From: Atopobium sp.
GTDB taxonomy: Bacteria > Actinomycetota > Coriobacteriia > Coriobacteriales > Atopobiaceae
Direction of reading: 5' to 3'
DNA: 8,844 nt
Assembly: GCA_018376005.1 (NCBI GenBank)
Contig: JAHACE010000064.1
Span: forward strand, 1 to 8,844
In this document: positions 1 to 6,399 of the stretch, in pieces
Layout of the letters: the number at the start of each line of letters is the position of its first letter
Numbering within the stretch: position 1 is the stretch's first letter
Notes under the pieces: generated by a model
Told to the model about the DNA's origin: nothing
The model's input: only the letters and a program-made list of their open reading frames with translations
Databases searched by the model: none
Program-made: the position numbers and the translations under genes

Positions 1-1
1 G

Positions 2-613
2 ACGCTCTTGGAGCTTAGCGTTTCTGCAAGTGAGCTGCAGGATCAGGCAGTTGACGTGCTTCGCGGTCTGCCTAAGTCTGGTATCGCTTCATGGGAGAAG
101 CTGCCCGCCGCAGAAAAGCAGCTGTCCATAAACCCTGTTGACGTGGTCATGAACGAGGCTCCTGTCTCCGATTGGAATGCGCTTAGCACCACCTATCTGA
201 GCGACGCGCCCTCGTTGCAGGCAGCGCAAGCTTGCCTTTCCGCAGCGTACGTCTACAGAAAGAACGAGCAGCAGCTCATGCATACTGACGCTGACTTTTC
301 GCTTCCCGTTCCAGGTGCCGCGCCTCTGCTCTTTGATCCCGAGTGCGGATTTGATGACGACTCGCCTCTGGTGCAAAACGCCCTGCGAGCAGCAAAACAT
401 GGATGGCGCATGGCCGTTGAGCTCTACAATCCATCCAGGCACTGCGTCTACCTTGCGCTTCCTACCTCTGATGGCGAGAAACCCCTTGCGCTGGTATTTG
501 ATGCATCAGCAGAGGGCCCTTATCACGTTGTTGCAACACTGACTGTTGAAGAGGCATACCCCCTCGCACGTATCTTCTCTGATGGTCTACCTGCATGGAT
601 TATGCCACAGTAG
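2..613 (+). CDS. C-terminal part of a DUF3825-like protein (5' end outside window)
   Basis: The reading frame is open to the left edge, so this is the last 203 residues of a longer protein. A TTG codon at position 8 could be taken as a start, but nothing resembling a ribosome site can be seen before it, and I treat the gene as partial. The visible part is soluble, with no membrane segment. Near the C-terminus the pattern PLALVFD...Y..VATLTVEEAYPLARIF...PAWI resembles the end of DUF3825 domains, where a PL/ALV strand, a T-L-x-x-x-x-AY-x-x-AR motif and a terminal W-[LI] recur. The preceding GFDDDSPLVQNALR and AAKHGWRMAVELYNPSRHCVY stretches fit the same domain. DUF3825 is sometimes linked to RNA-related domains, but none is visible here, so I assign no function. 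The family call is from memory of the motif and is moderate. A strong hairpin terminator begins about 55 bases after the stop. Confidence 0.6.
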   Translation, partial: TLLELSVSASELQDQAVDVLRGLPKSGIASWEKLPAAEKQLSINPVDVVMNEAPVSDWNALSTTYLSDAPSLQAAQACLSAAYVYRKNEQQLMHTDADFSLPVPGAAPLLFDPECGFDDDSPLVQNALRAAKHGWRMAVELYNPSRHCVYLALPTSDGEKPLALVFDASAEGPYHVVATLTVEEAYPLARIFSDGLPAWIMPQ

Positions 614-668
614 TTCCAGCTCACAGGTAAGCTCTCTTCGCAGAACAGCTCACATAACTGGTCACCAA

Positions 669-697
669 AAAAGCCGCGTCGTGTGGACGCGGCTTTT
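669..697. terminator. Rho-independent terminator, probably bidirectional
   Basis: A perfect 12-bp stem (669-680 with 686-697, core GCCGCGTC/GACGCGGC) closes a 5-base loop. The arms begin in an A-run and end in a T-run, so both strands carry U-tracts. The six-base tract is on the minus strand (667-672), and the plus strand has TTTT followed by C. It sits between the convergent partial gene ending at 613 and the minus-strand transferase gene ending at 790, and probably stops transcription from both. Confidence 0.9.
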
Positions 698-723
698 CTT
701 GTAGTTGGATTTCTCGACGGCGG

Positions 724-765
724 GTACACCGGGTTTCTTGCCAAGTGCACCGGGTTTCTCGCCAG
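724..765. repeat. Tandem 21-bp repeat, two copies
   Basis: Two abutting 21-bp units (724-744 and 745-765) share 18 of 21 bases around the core CACCGGGTTTCT. A further degenerate relative, GGATTTCTCG, lies at 707-716. The repeat lies in the 3' region between the end of the minus-strand transferase gene and the terminator, so it would be transcribed in that mRNA's 3' tail. No function is apparent. Confidence 0.7.
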
Positions 766-789
766 TGGGCAGATTACCGGACACCTAAC

Positions 790-2940
790 TTAATCGTGCC
801 ATGGTTCAACAGGCCATTCGTTGCCCGTAAGACTCCAGTCTTTCATGTCATTAGCATTGCCATTGATGACAAACTCCCTGACAAAGATGTCTCGCTTGCC
901 ATTTGAAATGGTCTCAATGTAGTAGCGAGGACGAACATCTCCCTCGTGGACCTCATCAAGAGGTGTGGTGTAGTTGGATAGTGTCTGCTGGTCAACACCC
1001 ATGTCCTTCAGGGTCTGGGCCAAAATGTCATAGTGCCAGACGGGTGCGTCAGAAATCTGCATAGGCTGAGCAGCTTCTTCAGCAGTTTGACCTGCAGGCT
1101 TGTACATGATGACTGGAGCGGAAGGTGTCTGAATATCGCCGCCCGTCAAGTACCAATCACCATGGTCAGCGGTAATGATGAAAGACGTATTCTCATACAC
1201 TCCCAAACGCTTGAGCTCAGCGATGTAGGCTTCAACAATTCTGTAAGCCGCGATGGTTTGCTCGTCAACGTTTTGCTTGCTTGGATCTTCAGTGCGCTCA
1301 ACGTTGCGATCAAGCGTGTAAGGTGGATGCGAGCCAAACAGATGAATGAAACGGAATGAACCGTTCTGACCAGTATTGTCAATCGAGAGTCCGTAGTGTT
1401 GAAGCTCCTGGTAATACTTGAGGTCATCCTCTGTGTATGGCTGTGAAGAGAGATCAACTTCGTCCATGTTGACTGACTTGCGCATGCGCATATTAAGATC
1501 CTCGGTATAATACCAGAATCGAGGCTTAAACACCCAAGGCATGTCCCTGCAGAACGCCGTCTTATAGAGAATGCGCAGTGCACCAAAAACATCCAGCTGA
1601 TTATCAAGTCCCCTACCAACAGGTGGATGGTAGTTAACGGAATATTTCTGAGCTGTTCCTCTATAACGGTTGTAATTGAGCTGGTCGGTGTACAGACCTG
1701 CCTCAAATCCAGCATTCTGGATATCCCTGAGATACTGATCACTCTGTGCCCAGTTATAAACAAAATCGTTGAAATTCTCGCCAGGCTGAGGACGTGTTCC
1801 AAAAAGCAGCGATGGCACACCATATCGAGTAGGAATCATAGAACCTACAGAGTTTCTATACCACGTAAATCCTGTTAAACCGGCAAATGTCTCTGGACGT
1901 TCATCGTAGAGTCTCTGAACAAAGGCGGTGTCGGTAGTATCAAGGACAAACACCACGACGTTCTTCTTGGAGGAAACGTTGTAGAGACCCTCGCGCGTTG
2001 CGATAACCTGCTGGTTTTCGGCATGAGCATCTATCGACGCTGCGATTGCAGGACCCCAGAGACTTGCAACGCCCACTGTCTGGACAATGATAAGAGCGGT
2101 TGCGGTTACTAGAAGACCTGTTCTAAGCTGACGTGCTTTTAGGAGCGAGAAGGCCACTGCAGCTGCAATGATTGCCAGCCAGATGAGGCCAGAGACAATC
2201 ATTTGGGTTGTGAAGTCTGACCAAATAACCTCGTGACCATCTGCAAGTGGCATACCACCGTTCAAGAATACTGCCTGAACGTATGACGCCACACCGACGG
2301 CGCCTACAAATGCAACGGCAACGTTAAACACACGCTTACGCAGGAGTGATAAAAGCACTGTAAGAATGATCGTAAGGATAAGACCTGCAATAATAACGGG
2401 ACCTGCAACATCGTTGAGGTTGAAAGAAAGGTCTCGCGCATTGCTTGCCACCAGCTCAAGTGGGGCTACGACCAAGATAGTAAAGACAGTAAAGAAAGAG
2501 ACAAGAAATGCGACACCAATACGACCCTTAGGTTTGAGGGTTCCCTCTTTTTGTTCCTTGAGACGAACAGCTTCTGCTGCAAGGATTTCTTTCATCTGAG
2601 TATTTGCAGCTTCTGCACCTTTGGCGTCAACCTTGTGAACTTTGCCTTCGACAATCTTATTGGCGTTCTCATCAATCTTAAGCAGACGGAAGAGCACCTT
2701 ACGAGAGCGCCTAAACGCAACGCCAAGGACCGCAGAGAGTGCAACTACAACTGCTGCCAGCGCCTGGATGGTGTAGGTCATGACAGATGGGTCAACGTAA
2801 GCCTGCGCTGTTGCAGGCAGAAGAGCCCACCATACAAATGTCAGTACTGCGACAAAAAACGCTCCATGAAGGAAGGACGCGCTGCTTTGAATAGCGGCGC
2901 TGCAAGAGTTTCTCATGGTAGAAGTTGTTGTTTTAGTCAC
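790..2940 (-). CDS. Membrane-anchored sulfatase-fold phosphotransferase (LtaS/EptA-like)
   Basis: This is a predicted polytopic membrane protein of 716 residues from the GTG at 2940. Residues 26-48 form a signal-like hydrophobic segment ending ATAQA before YVDPS. About six more membrane segments follow (near 53-76, 141-165, 179-200, 204-226, 244-266 and 273-296), with a charged cytoplasmic-type loop between the second and third. From about 326 to 650 there is an alkaline phosphatase/sulfatase-fold domain: VVVFVLDTTD (metal-ligand Asp334), MIPTRYGVPSLLFG (candidate nucleophile Thr371), IHLFGSHPPY (His538) and ITADHGD (Asp592-His593). A Thr nucleophile with a DHG metal site fits phosphoglycerol or phosphoethanolamine transferases better than sulfatases, which use a modified Cys or Ser. 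It probably moves a phospho-alcohol group onto an envelope polymer outside the membrane; the substrate is unknown. The frame stays open to 3132, but its first 64 residues lie over the upstream gene and look like shadow sequence. Alternative starts are ATG 2958 and ATG 2916; AGGA about 11 bases upstream favours GTG 2940. Confidence 0.85.
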   Translation of the reverse strand: MTKTTTSTMRNSCSAAIQSSASFLHGAFFVAVLTFVWWALLPATAQAYVDPSVMTYTIQALAAVVVALSAVLGVAFRRSRKVLFRLLKIDENANKIVEGKVHKVDAKGAEAANTQMKEILAAEAVRLKEQKEGTLKPKGRIGVAFLVSFFTVFTILVVAPLELVASNARDLSFNLNDVAGPVIIAGLILTIILTVLLSLLRKRVFNVAVAFVGAVGVASYVQAVFLNGGMPLADGHEVIWSDFTTQMIVSGLIWLAIIAAAVAFSLLKARQLRTGLLVTATALIIVQTVGVASLWGPAIAASIDAHAENQQVIATREGLYNVSSKKNVVVFVLDTTDTAFVQRLYDERPETFAGLTGFTWYRNSVGSMIPTRYGVPSLLFGTRPQPGENFNDFVYNWAQSDQYLRDIQNAGFEAGLYTDQLNYNRYRGTAQKYSVNYHPPVGRGLDNQLDVFGALRILYKTAFCRDMPWVFKPRFWYYTEDLNMRMRKSVNMDEVDLSSQPYTEDDLKYYQELQHYGLSIDNTGQNGSFRFIHLFGSHPPYTLDRNVERTEDPSKQNVDEQTIAAYRIVEAYIAELKRLGVYENTSFIITADHGDWYLTGGDIQTPSAPVIMYKPAGQTAEEAAQPMQISDAPVWHYDILAQTLKDMGVDQQTLSNYTTPLDEVHEGDVRPRYYIETISNGKRDIFVREFVINGNANDMKDWSLTGNEWPVEPWHD

Positions 2941-4810
2941 GAGAAACACCGTCCTCATCAGTTGTCTTTGTGGCGTCTTTAGTGGAGCTGACGGCGTCGC
3001 TTTTCTCGGCGTCGTCTGCAGCGTCCGCAGCAGCGTTCTTCTTGGTAGTAGCGTCGTCTGCAACCTCAGAAGCCTCCTCCTGGTGCGCCAAAACGCGCTC
3101 AAGGATGAACTTACCTGCGGCTTCTCCACCATGACCGAGATTGAAAATCATGTTATTGCGAATCTCTTCAATCTTGTGCGACCAGCTATCGGTCTCTTCC
3201 AACATCTGCGCAACCGCGTCGCCCAAGCCCGAGAGGTCTTTAGGATCAAAGCTGCGGCCAATCTCATTCCTGAGCGTAATGTCACATGGATCCGAATGAA
3301 TCTTGCTCCAGTCGGGGTTATTCTCCTTCATCGCGGTATCAATGAAGACCGACGGCTTGAGCGTGGTAAATGAGAACTCCTCAGCAACACTCGACCAGTC
3401 AGTAAACAGCAGATCAGCCGAGAGAACCGAAGTGTTGGAGCTGAAGTCAGTCTCAAAGGAGAGCTCCTCTGGGTCCGCGTCAGCGTAGCGAGCAAGAATC
3501 TCCTCCATGCGGGCAGGATAGCGCTTCAAATACTCTGGGTGTGGGCGGACCACAATGCGCCAGCCGCGGCCCATGAGCTGCTCAAGCAGGCCGTCAAGGC
3601 AGCTGTCCATCAAGTTGTCATACTGCCACGAAGGACCAATCAGCAACAGGGGTTTCTCGCCAGGTTTGCGCTGGCCCAGATTCTGCTTCTGGTAGTTTTT
3701 GATTGACCTATCGAGAAGATCGTAGCCAATAGCAGGCTTTCTCTTGGATGGCGTACCGTAGTACTTCTCGACCAGCTCAAGATCGTGCTGCTGGTGAGGG
3801 CCAACGCAGAGGACGTCGTCGTAGTAGGTGTACTCGTTGCGCGTTGAGGTGACCGTCATGGAGGTCATATGGTGGCACATATACATGTATTCAGCGTCTT
3901 TGCGCACGTAGGAGCGCTTCATGTAGGAGCTCTCCAGGTCGCCGAGGGAAGTTACCACAACATCAGCGTCGAGCTTCATGAAAAGCGTGATAAGGGATTC
4001 GGAGTAAAAGACCAGGTGCTTGCCGATGGTGTCAAAGAAGCGCTTGTAGTCCTCTTTTTCGCGAGCGGCATGAGGATCGCGCTGGAACCACTTGTGAGTG
4101 GACTTGGTTGCTGCGTCCATTGCCTCAAACTCGTCGCGAGCAGCATTGAGATCGTCGTAATCAACCTGCTTACGAGGGTCGATGATGATGTTGCAGACAA
4201 TTTGGACCAGGATTGAGAGAAGGTTTGAGCAAACCCAATAGAATGCCATGCCACAGACAACGTAGACTGCAAGTACCAGCGACATTGCAATAGAAAGGCC
4301 GTTTGTGGTGTTCTTCTCTGCACGAGACTGCTCGCGCTGAAGCGGATTCAGCTTGTTGGAAGCAAGACCAAGAGCAACCGAGGACAAAGCTGCTGCGAGA
4401 GGCATAATCCAGGTGATACCACCGTCGATGATTGGGGTCATGCCCAAAAACTCTGTGCCAGGCGCGCCGGAATCAGTGATGCCATGGATGACGTCTACCA
4501 GGCCAAACAGAATGACTACCTGGATTGCCAGAGGAATAAGACTCAATAGCGGGTGATAACCTGCCTTTTTGTTGAGCTCGTTGGAGCGCTCCTCGATGGT
4601 CTCCCTGTCGCCGAAGTAGCGAGTCTTCAAACGGAAGGTCTCGGGCATAAGACGCACCATAACAATAGAATTTTGTTGTGTCCAAAGTGCCAGAGGCATC
4701 AGGATGATTTTAGTTGCAAGAGTAAAAAGAAAGATTGCCGCCCACCAACTGCCGGTCAAGTCGTATGCGGGCTGAACGATAAGTGAAAAAACGTGTGCAA
4801 GCTGCTCCAT
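2933..4810 (-). CDS. Fusion of YidC/Oxa1-like membrane domain and CDP-glycerol glycerophosphotransferase-like domain
   Basis: The product is 625 residues from ATG 4810, which has AGAAGG seven to eight bases upstream; the frame stays open to 4885 but without a ribosome site. Residues 15-210 resemble a five-helix YidC/Oxa1 insertase core: WWAAIFLFTLATKIILMPL (helix 1), a charged coiled hairpin with MPETFRLKTRYFGDRETIEER, then GYHPLLSLIPLAIQVVILFGL and three more hydrophobic segments. The groove Arg of YidC appears replaced by Lys34. Residues about 270-575 resemble the CDP-glycerol glycerophosphotransferase (TagF-like) family: LLLIGPSWQYDN, RPHPEY (422-427) and LFTDWSSVAEEFSF (468-481), equivalent to the family's HP and TDYSS sites. 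The last 45 residues are an Ala/Asp/Lys-rich tail. It probably adds glycerol-phosphate from CDP-glycerol to a membrane-linked polymer, with the insertase-like part acting as anchor or partner; that role is inferred. It overlaps the next gene by 8 bases. A standalone YidC is the alternative reading, but the C-terminal half rules it out. Confidence 0.85.
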   Translation of the reverse strand: MEQLAHVFSLIVQPAYDLTGSWWAAIFLFTLATKIILMPLALWTQQNSIVMVRLMPETFRLKTRYFGDRETIEERSNELNKKAGYHPLLSLIPLAIQVVILFGLVDVIHGITDSGAPGTEFLGMTPIIDGGITWIMPLAAALSSVALGLASNKLNPLQREQSRAEKNTTNGLSIAMSLVLAVYVVCGMAFYWVCSNLLSILVQIVCNIIIDPRKQVDYDDLNAARDEFEAMDAATKSTHKWFQRDPHAAREKEDYKRFFDTIGKHLVFYSESLITLFMKLDADVVVTSLGDLESSYMKRSYVRKDAEYMYMCHHMTSMTVTSTRNEYTYYDDVLCVGPHQQHDLELVEKYYGTPSKRKPAIGYDLLDRSIKNYQKQNLGQRKPGEKPLLLIGPSWQYDNLMDSCLDGLLEQLMGRGWRIVVRPHPEYLKRYPARMEEILARYADADPEELSFETDFSSNTSVLSADLLFTDWSSVAEEFSFTTLKPSVFIDTAMKENNPDWSKIHSDPCDITLRNEIGRSFDPKDLSGLGDAVAQMLEETDSWSHKIEEIRNNMIFNLGHGGEAAGKFILERVLAHQEEASEVADDATTKKNAAADAADDAEKSDAVSSTKDATKTTDEDGVSRD

Positions 4811-4848
4811 ATACAAACCTTCTACGAGAAAACTCAACAGAAGCCAAT

Positions 4849-4883
4849 AAAACCTAAACCTAAAACCTAAAACCTGCAAAACC
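4849..4883. repeat. Short tandem repeat of AAAACCT in the leader of the fusion gene
   Basis: Units occur at 4849-4855 (AAAACCT), 4856-4861 (AAACCT, one A short), 4862-4868 and 4869-4875, with a partial AAAACC at 4878-4883. On the transcribed minus strand this reads as repeated AGGTTTT. It starts about 40 bases upstream of the ATG at 4810, so each unit resembles a weak ribosome-binding core. Such a tract could change length by slippage; there is no direct evidence that it does. Confidence 0.7.
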
Positions 4884-5001
4884 AATGGAATTCATGGCAA
4901 ACTAAAAGAAAGCTACGACATCTCAATGAAGTTTGCAGTATCTAAAGTTAACCTAAAGAAACCATTTGTGCATAACTAATTCATGGTATCAAAAAACGCT
5001 A

Positions 5002-5030
5002 TTTATCGGCAGTTTAAAGCGAATAATCAA
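5002..5030 (-). promoter_or_regulatory. Candidate promoter for the two-gene envelope cassette
   Basis: On the minus strand, TTGATT (5025-5030) and GATAAA (5002-5007) are separated by 17 bases and each match four of six consensus bases. Initiation near 4995 would give a leader of about 185 bases containing the AAAACCT repeat. The region is AT-rich and other weak matches exist, so this is only a candidate. Confidence 0.3.
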
Positions 5031-5059
5031 AATGTAAAATCTTTAATTTGAATGGATAA

Positions 5060-5075
5060 AATTTATTCATAAATT
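5060..5075. repeat. Perfect 16-bp palindrome in the divergent intergenic region
   Basis: AATTTAT-TC-ATAAATT has perfect 7-bp arms with a 2-base centre. It lies between the divergent fusion gene and the AraC-type gene, upstream of both candidate promoters. It could be an operator, but in AT-rich DNA a match like this may be chance. Nothing else was identified in the 450-base gap (4811-5261) beyond the candidate promoters and the heptamer repeat. Confidence 0.4.
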
Positions 5076-5173
5076 GTTCTTTTTAAAATCATTCTATAAA
5101 AGTTACGTAGGCAATTGTCTTTCTCGTTAATCAAAAATTAACCCCTGAAATGGCATTTTATTTGATTTTGGGG

Positions 5174-5201
5174 TTGCAATCGCGGTTCTGCTGGCTAAAA
5201 T
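5174..5201 (+). promoter_or_regulatory. Promoter of the AraC-type gene
   Basis: TTGCAA (5174-5179) and TAAAAT (5196-5201) are separated by 16 bases, giving four of six and five of six matches to the housekeeping consensus. Transcription would start near 5208, about 54 bases before the ATG. An inverted pair AACCCC (5140-5145) and GGGGTT (5170-5175) reaches into the -35 element and might serve as a control site, although its arms are short and far apart. Confidence 0.6.
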
Positions 5202-5261
5202 ACTCTCCATGTTATTTTTAATATTCGGCGCATTAGAGCGCTTTTGAAATGAGGAGATTCT

Positions 5262-5906
5262 ATGCAGGCTAATCTGCAGGAGCTAAAAGAGACCTATTCG
5301 CGGCAGACGTATAGTGTGTTTTCGATCAACCGCCAACAGAAGATTGCTGACTCCCAAGTTACCTTTTCGCTTGCTCATTCTGTTTTCATCATTCCTGTTT
5401 TTGGAGCTGCCGAGATTACTATTGGTGGAAATGAATTTGTCTGCGAAGGAACTACGGTTGTACATGTTCCTGCAGGTCAGACAGTAACGTATCGAACCCT
5501 TTACGGACGCTCGTTTGACCATGTAAACATCTACTATGATGGCATTCAGGGCGATGTCACCAGCCCAATCTTCAATGCCTATGCATTTGATCCTCAAGGA
5601 TTCGACCGCATTCTTGATAAGGTGCTTGACCTGGAAAAACTTAACACCACCCCATCGCTGGACAATCGTGTTGCTCAGATTGTCAATGGCACCGAGCTCA
5701 TCAAGTCTATGTTCCTACTCACCAACAGCCAAAAGGTTCAGGAGAGCATGGCTGAGGCTCGCACGTACATTGAGCTCCACTTTGCAGATCCAATTACCAT
5801 CCCTGGCCTGGCTAAACGTTGCGGAATGAGCACTCAACGTTTCTCCAACAATTTTGTCCAAACATTTGGCGTTCGCCCAATGACATTCATTGTCCTGATT
5901 AAGTAA
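5262..5906 (+). CDS. Truncated AraC-family transcriptional regulator
   Basis: The product has 214 residues and a good start: GAGGAG at 5251-5256, five bases before the ATG. Residues about 35-95 form a cupin-like N-terminal sensor domain with strands such as AHSVFIIPVFGAAEITIGG and VVHVPAGQTVTY. Residues about 163-214 start an AraC DNA-binding domain: ARTYIELHFADPITIPGLAK, then the first helix-turn-helix LAKRCGMSTQRFSNNFVQTFG, and the linker GVRPMTF. The protein then ends after VLIK, about 45-50 residues short of a complete two-HTH AraC domain. None of the three downstream plus frames carries the missing second HTH before the terminator at 5975, so a deletion or a stably shortened protein fits better than a simple frameshift. 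The intact promoter, ribosome site and terminator suggest it is still expressed. It could be a decaying gene or a single-HTH or dominant-negative regulator. Its target is unknown. Confidence 0.8.
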   Translation: MQANLQELKETYSRQTYSVFSINRQQKIADSQVTFSLAHSVFIIPVFGAAEITIGGNEFVCEGTTVVHVPAGQTVTYRTLYGRSFDHVNIYYDGIQGDVTSPIFNAYAFDPQGFDRILDKVLDLEKLNTTPSLDNRVAQIVNGTELIKSMFLLTNSQKVQESMAEARTYIELHFADPITIPGLAKRCGMSTQRFSNNFVQTFGVRPMTFIVLIK

Positions 5907-5974
5907 CTTCTGCTTCGGGTTGTTTGCAGAAATCACTTGTAACAAAACCTGGTCGTAATTTTTATCACAAAGTT

Positions 5975-6007
5975 AAGGGTCAGAACGTTCCGTTCTGACC
6001 CTTTTTT
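5975..6007 (+). terminator. Rho-independent terminator after the AraC-type gene
   Basis: A perfect 12-bp stem, AAGGGTCAGAAC (5975-5986) with GTTCTGACCCTT (5992-6003), has a 5-base loop and runs into six T residues (6002-6007). It lies about 70 bases after the stop codon. Confidence 0.93.
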
Positions 6008-6077
6008 GCATAATCGAGTCATAAAATGCATTCCTGTGAATACGTAATTTTTGTACTCAAAATTATGTGCCGAAAAA

Positions 6078-6225
6078 GGTAAAAAACCTGTTTAGTTGGA
6101 AATGAAAAATGAAAATTAGCCGATTTATCTCCAACTAAGACGATTTTTTACCGCACCAAAAACTTTTATCTGGGGAAACACTGTATGCAGAAAAATGAAA
6201 CTTCCAACTAAACGCATTTTTTACC
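6078..6225. repeat. Three copies of a 23-bp intergenic motif (one inverted, two direct)
   Basis: The core TCCAACTAA-N5-TTTTTTACC occurs on the minus strand at 6078-6100 and on the plus strand at 6130-6152 and 6203-6225. All 18 specified bases are identical in the three copies, while the five central bases differ (ACAGG, GACGA and ACGCA), as expected for conserved half-sites around a free spacer. Three flanking bases are partly conserved too. Copies 1 and 2 face each other across a 29-base gap and could form a hairpin with two 9-bp helices; copy 3 could replace copy 2 in that pairing. The motif sits between two terminators in the non-coding region 6008-6340, which holds no recognisable gene. 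It was not seen elsewhere in this window. Its role is unknown: binding-site cluster, RNA structure or dispersed repeat. Confidence 0.8.
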
Positions 6226-6341
6226 ACTTAGAGACTTATTTGAGTGGTTCGCGAAGAATCTGAGGCATCCGCTGCCCACTTATAAGCCATCTATCAGCAT
6301 ACTTCGAGCATCTCTGCACGAAACCAACGGCACGCAAGCCA

Positions 6342-6377
6342 CAAAAAAATCCCAGAACCCGAAGGTACTGGGATTTT
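6342..6377 (-). terminator. Rho-independent terminator of the dehydrogenase/permease operon
   Basis: Read on the minus strand, AAAATCCCAGTACC (6377-6364) pairs with the later arm (6359-6346) through one mismatch around a short CGAA/TTCG loop. It ends in a run of seven T residues (6349-6343 on the minus strand). It lies about 23 bases past the permease stop codon. Confidence 0.88.
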
Positions 6378-6399
6378 GCACTTGAAACTTTAAGAGCGA

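Noticed and set aside
1146..1823. Minus-strand open frame of 225 codons inside the sulfatase-fold gene
   Set aside because: It lies in another frame of a gene with clear catalytic motifs, and its own product is unstructured in composition.
790..2940. Calling the second cassette gene a true sulfatase or a definite lipoteichoic acid synthase
   Set aside because: The nucleophile position looks like Thr, not the Cys or Ser of sulfatases, and the membrane part and motifs are too divergent from LtaS to name the substrate.
5907..5974. A frameshift explanation for the short AraC-type protein
   Set aside because: I translated the downstream frames up to the terminator and saw no second helix-turn-helix; fewer than 70 bases remain before the hairpin.
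6078..6225. The three-copy motif as a CRISPR array
   Set aside because: One copy is inverted, the gaps are unequal (29 and 50 bases between cores), the units have a variable centre, and no cas gene is present.
6226..6345. Open frame reading DLFEWFAKNLRHPLP as a gene remnant
   Set aside because: It has no start codon or ribosome site and no recognisable family, and it runs into the permease terminator on the other strand.
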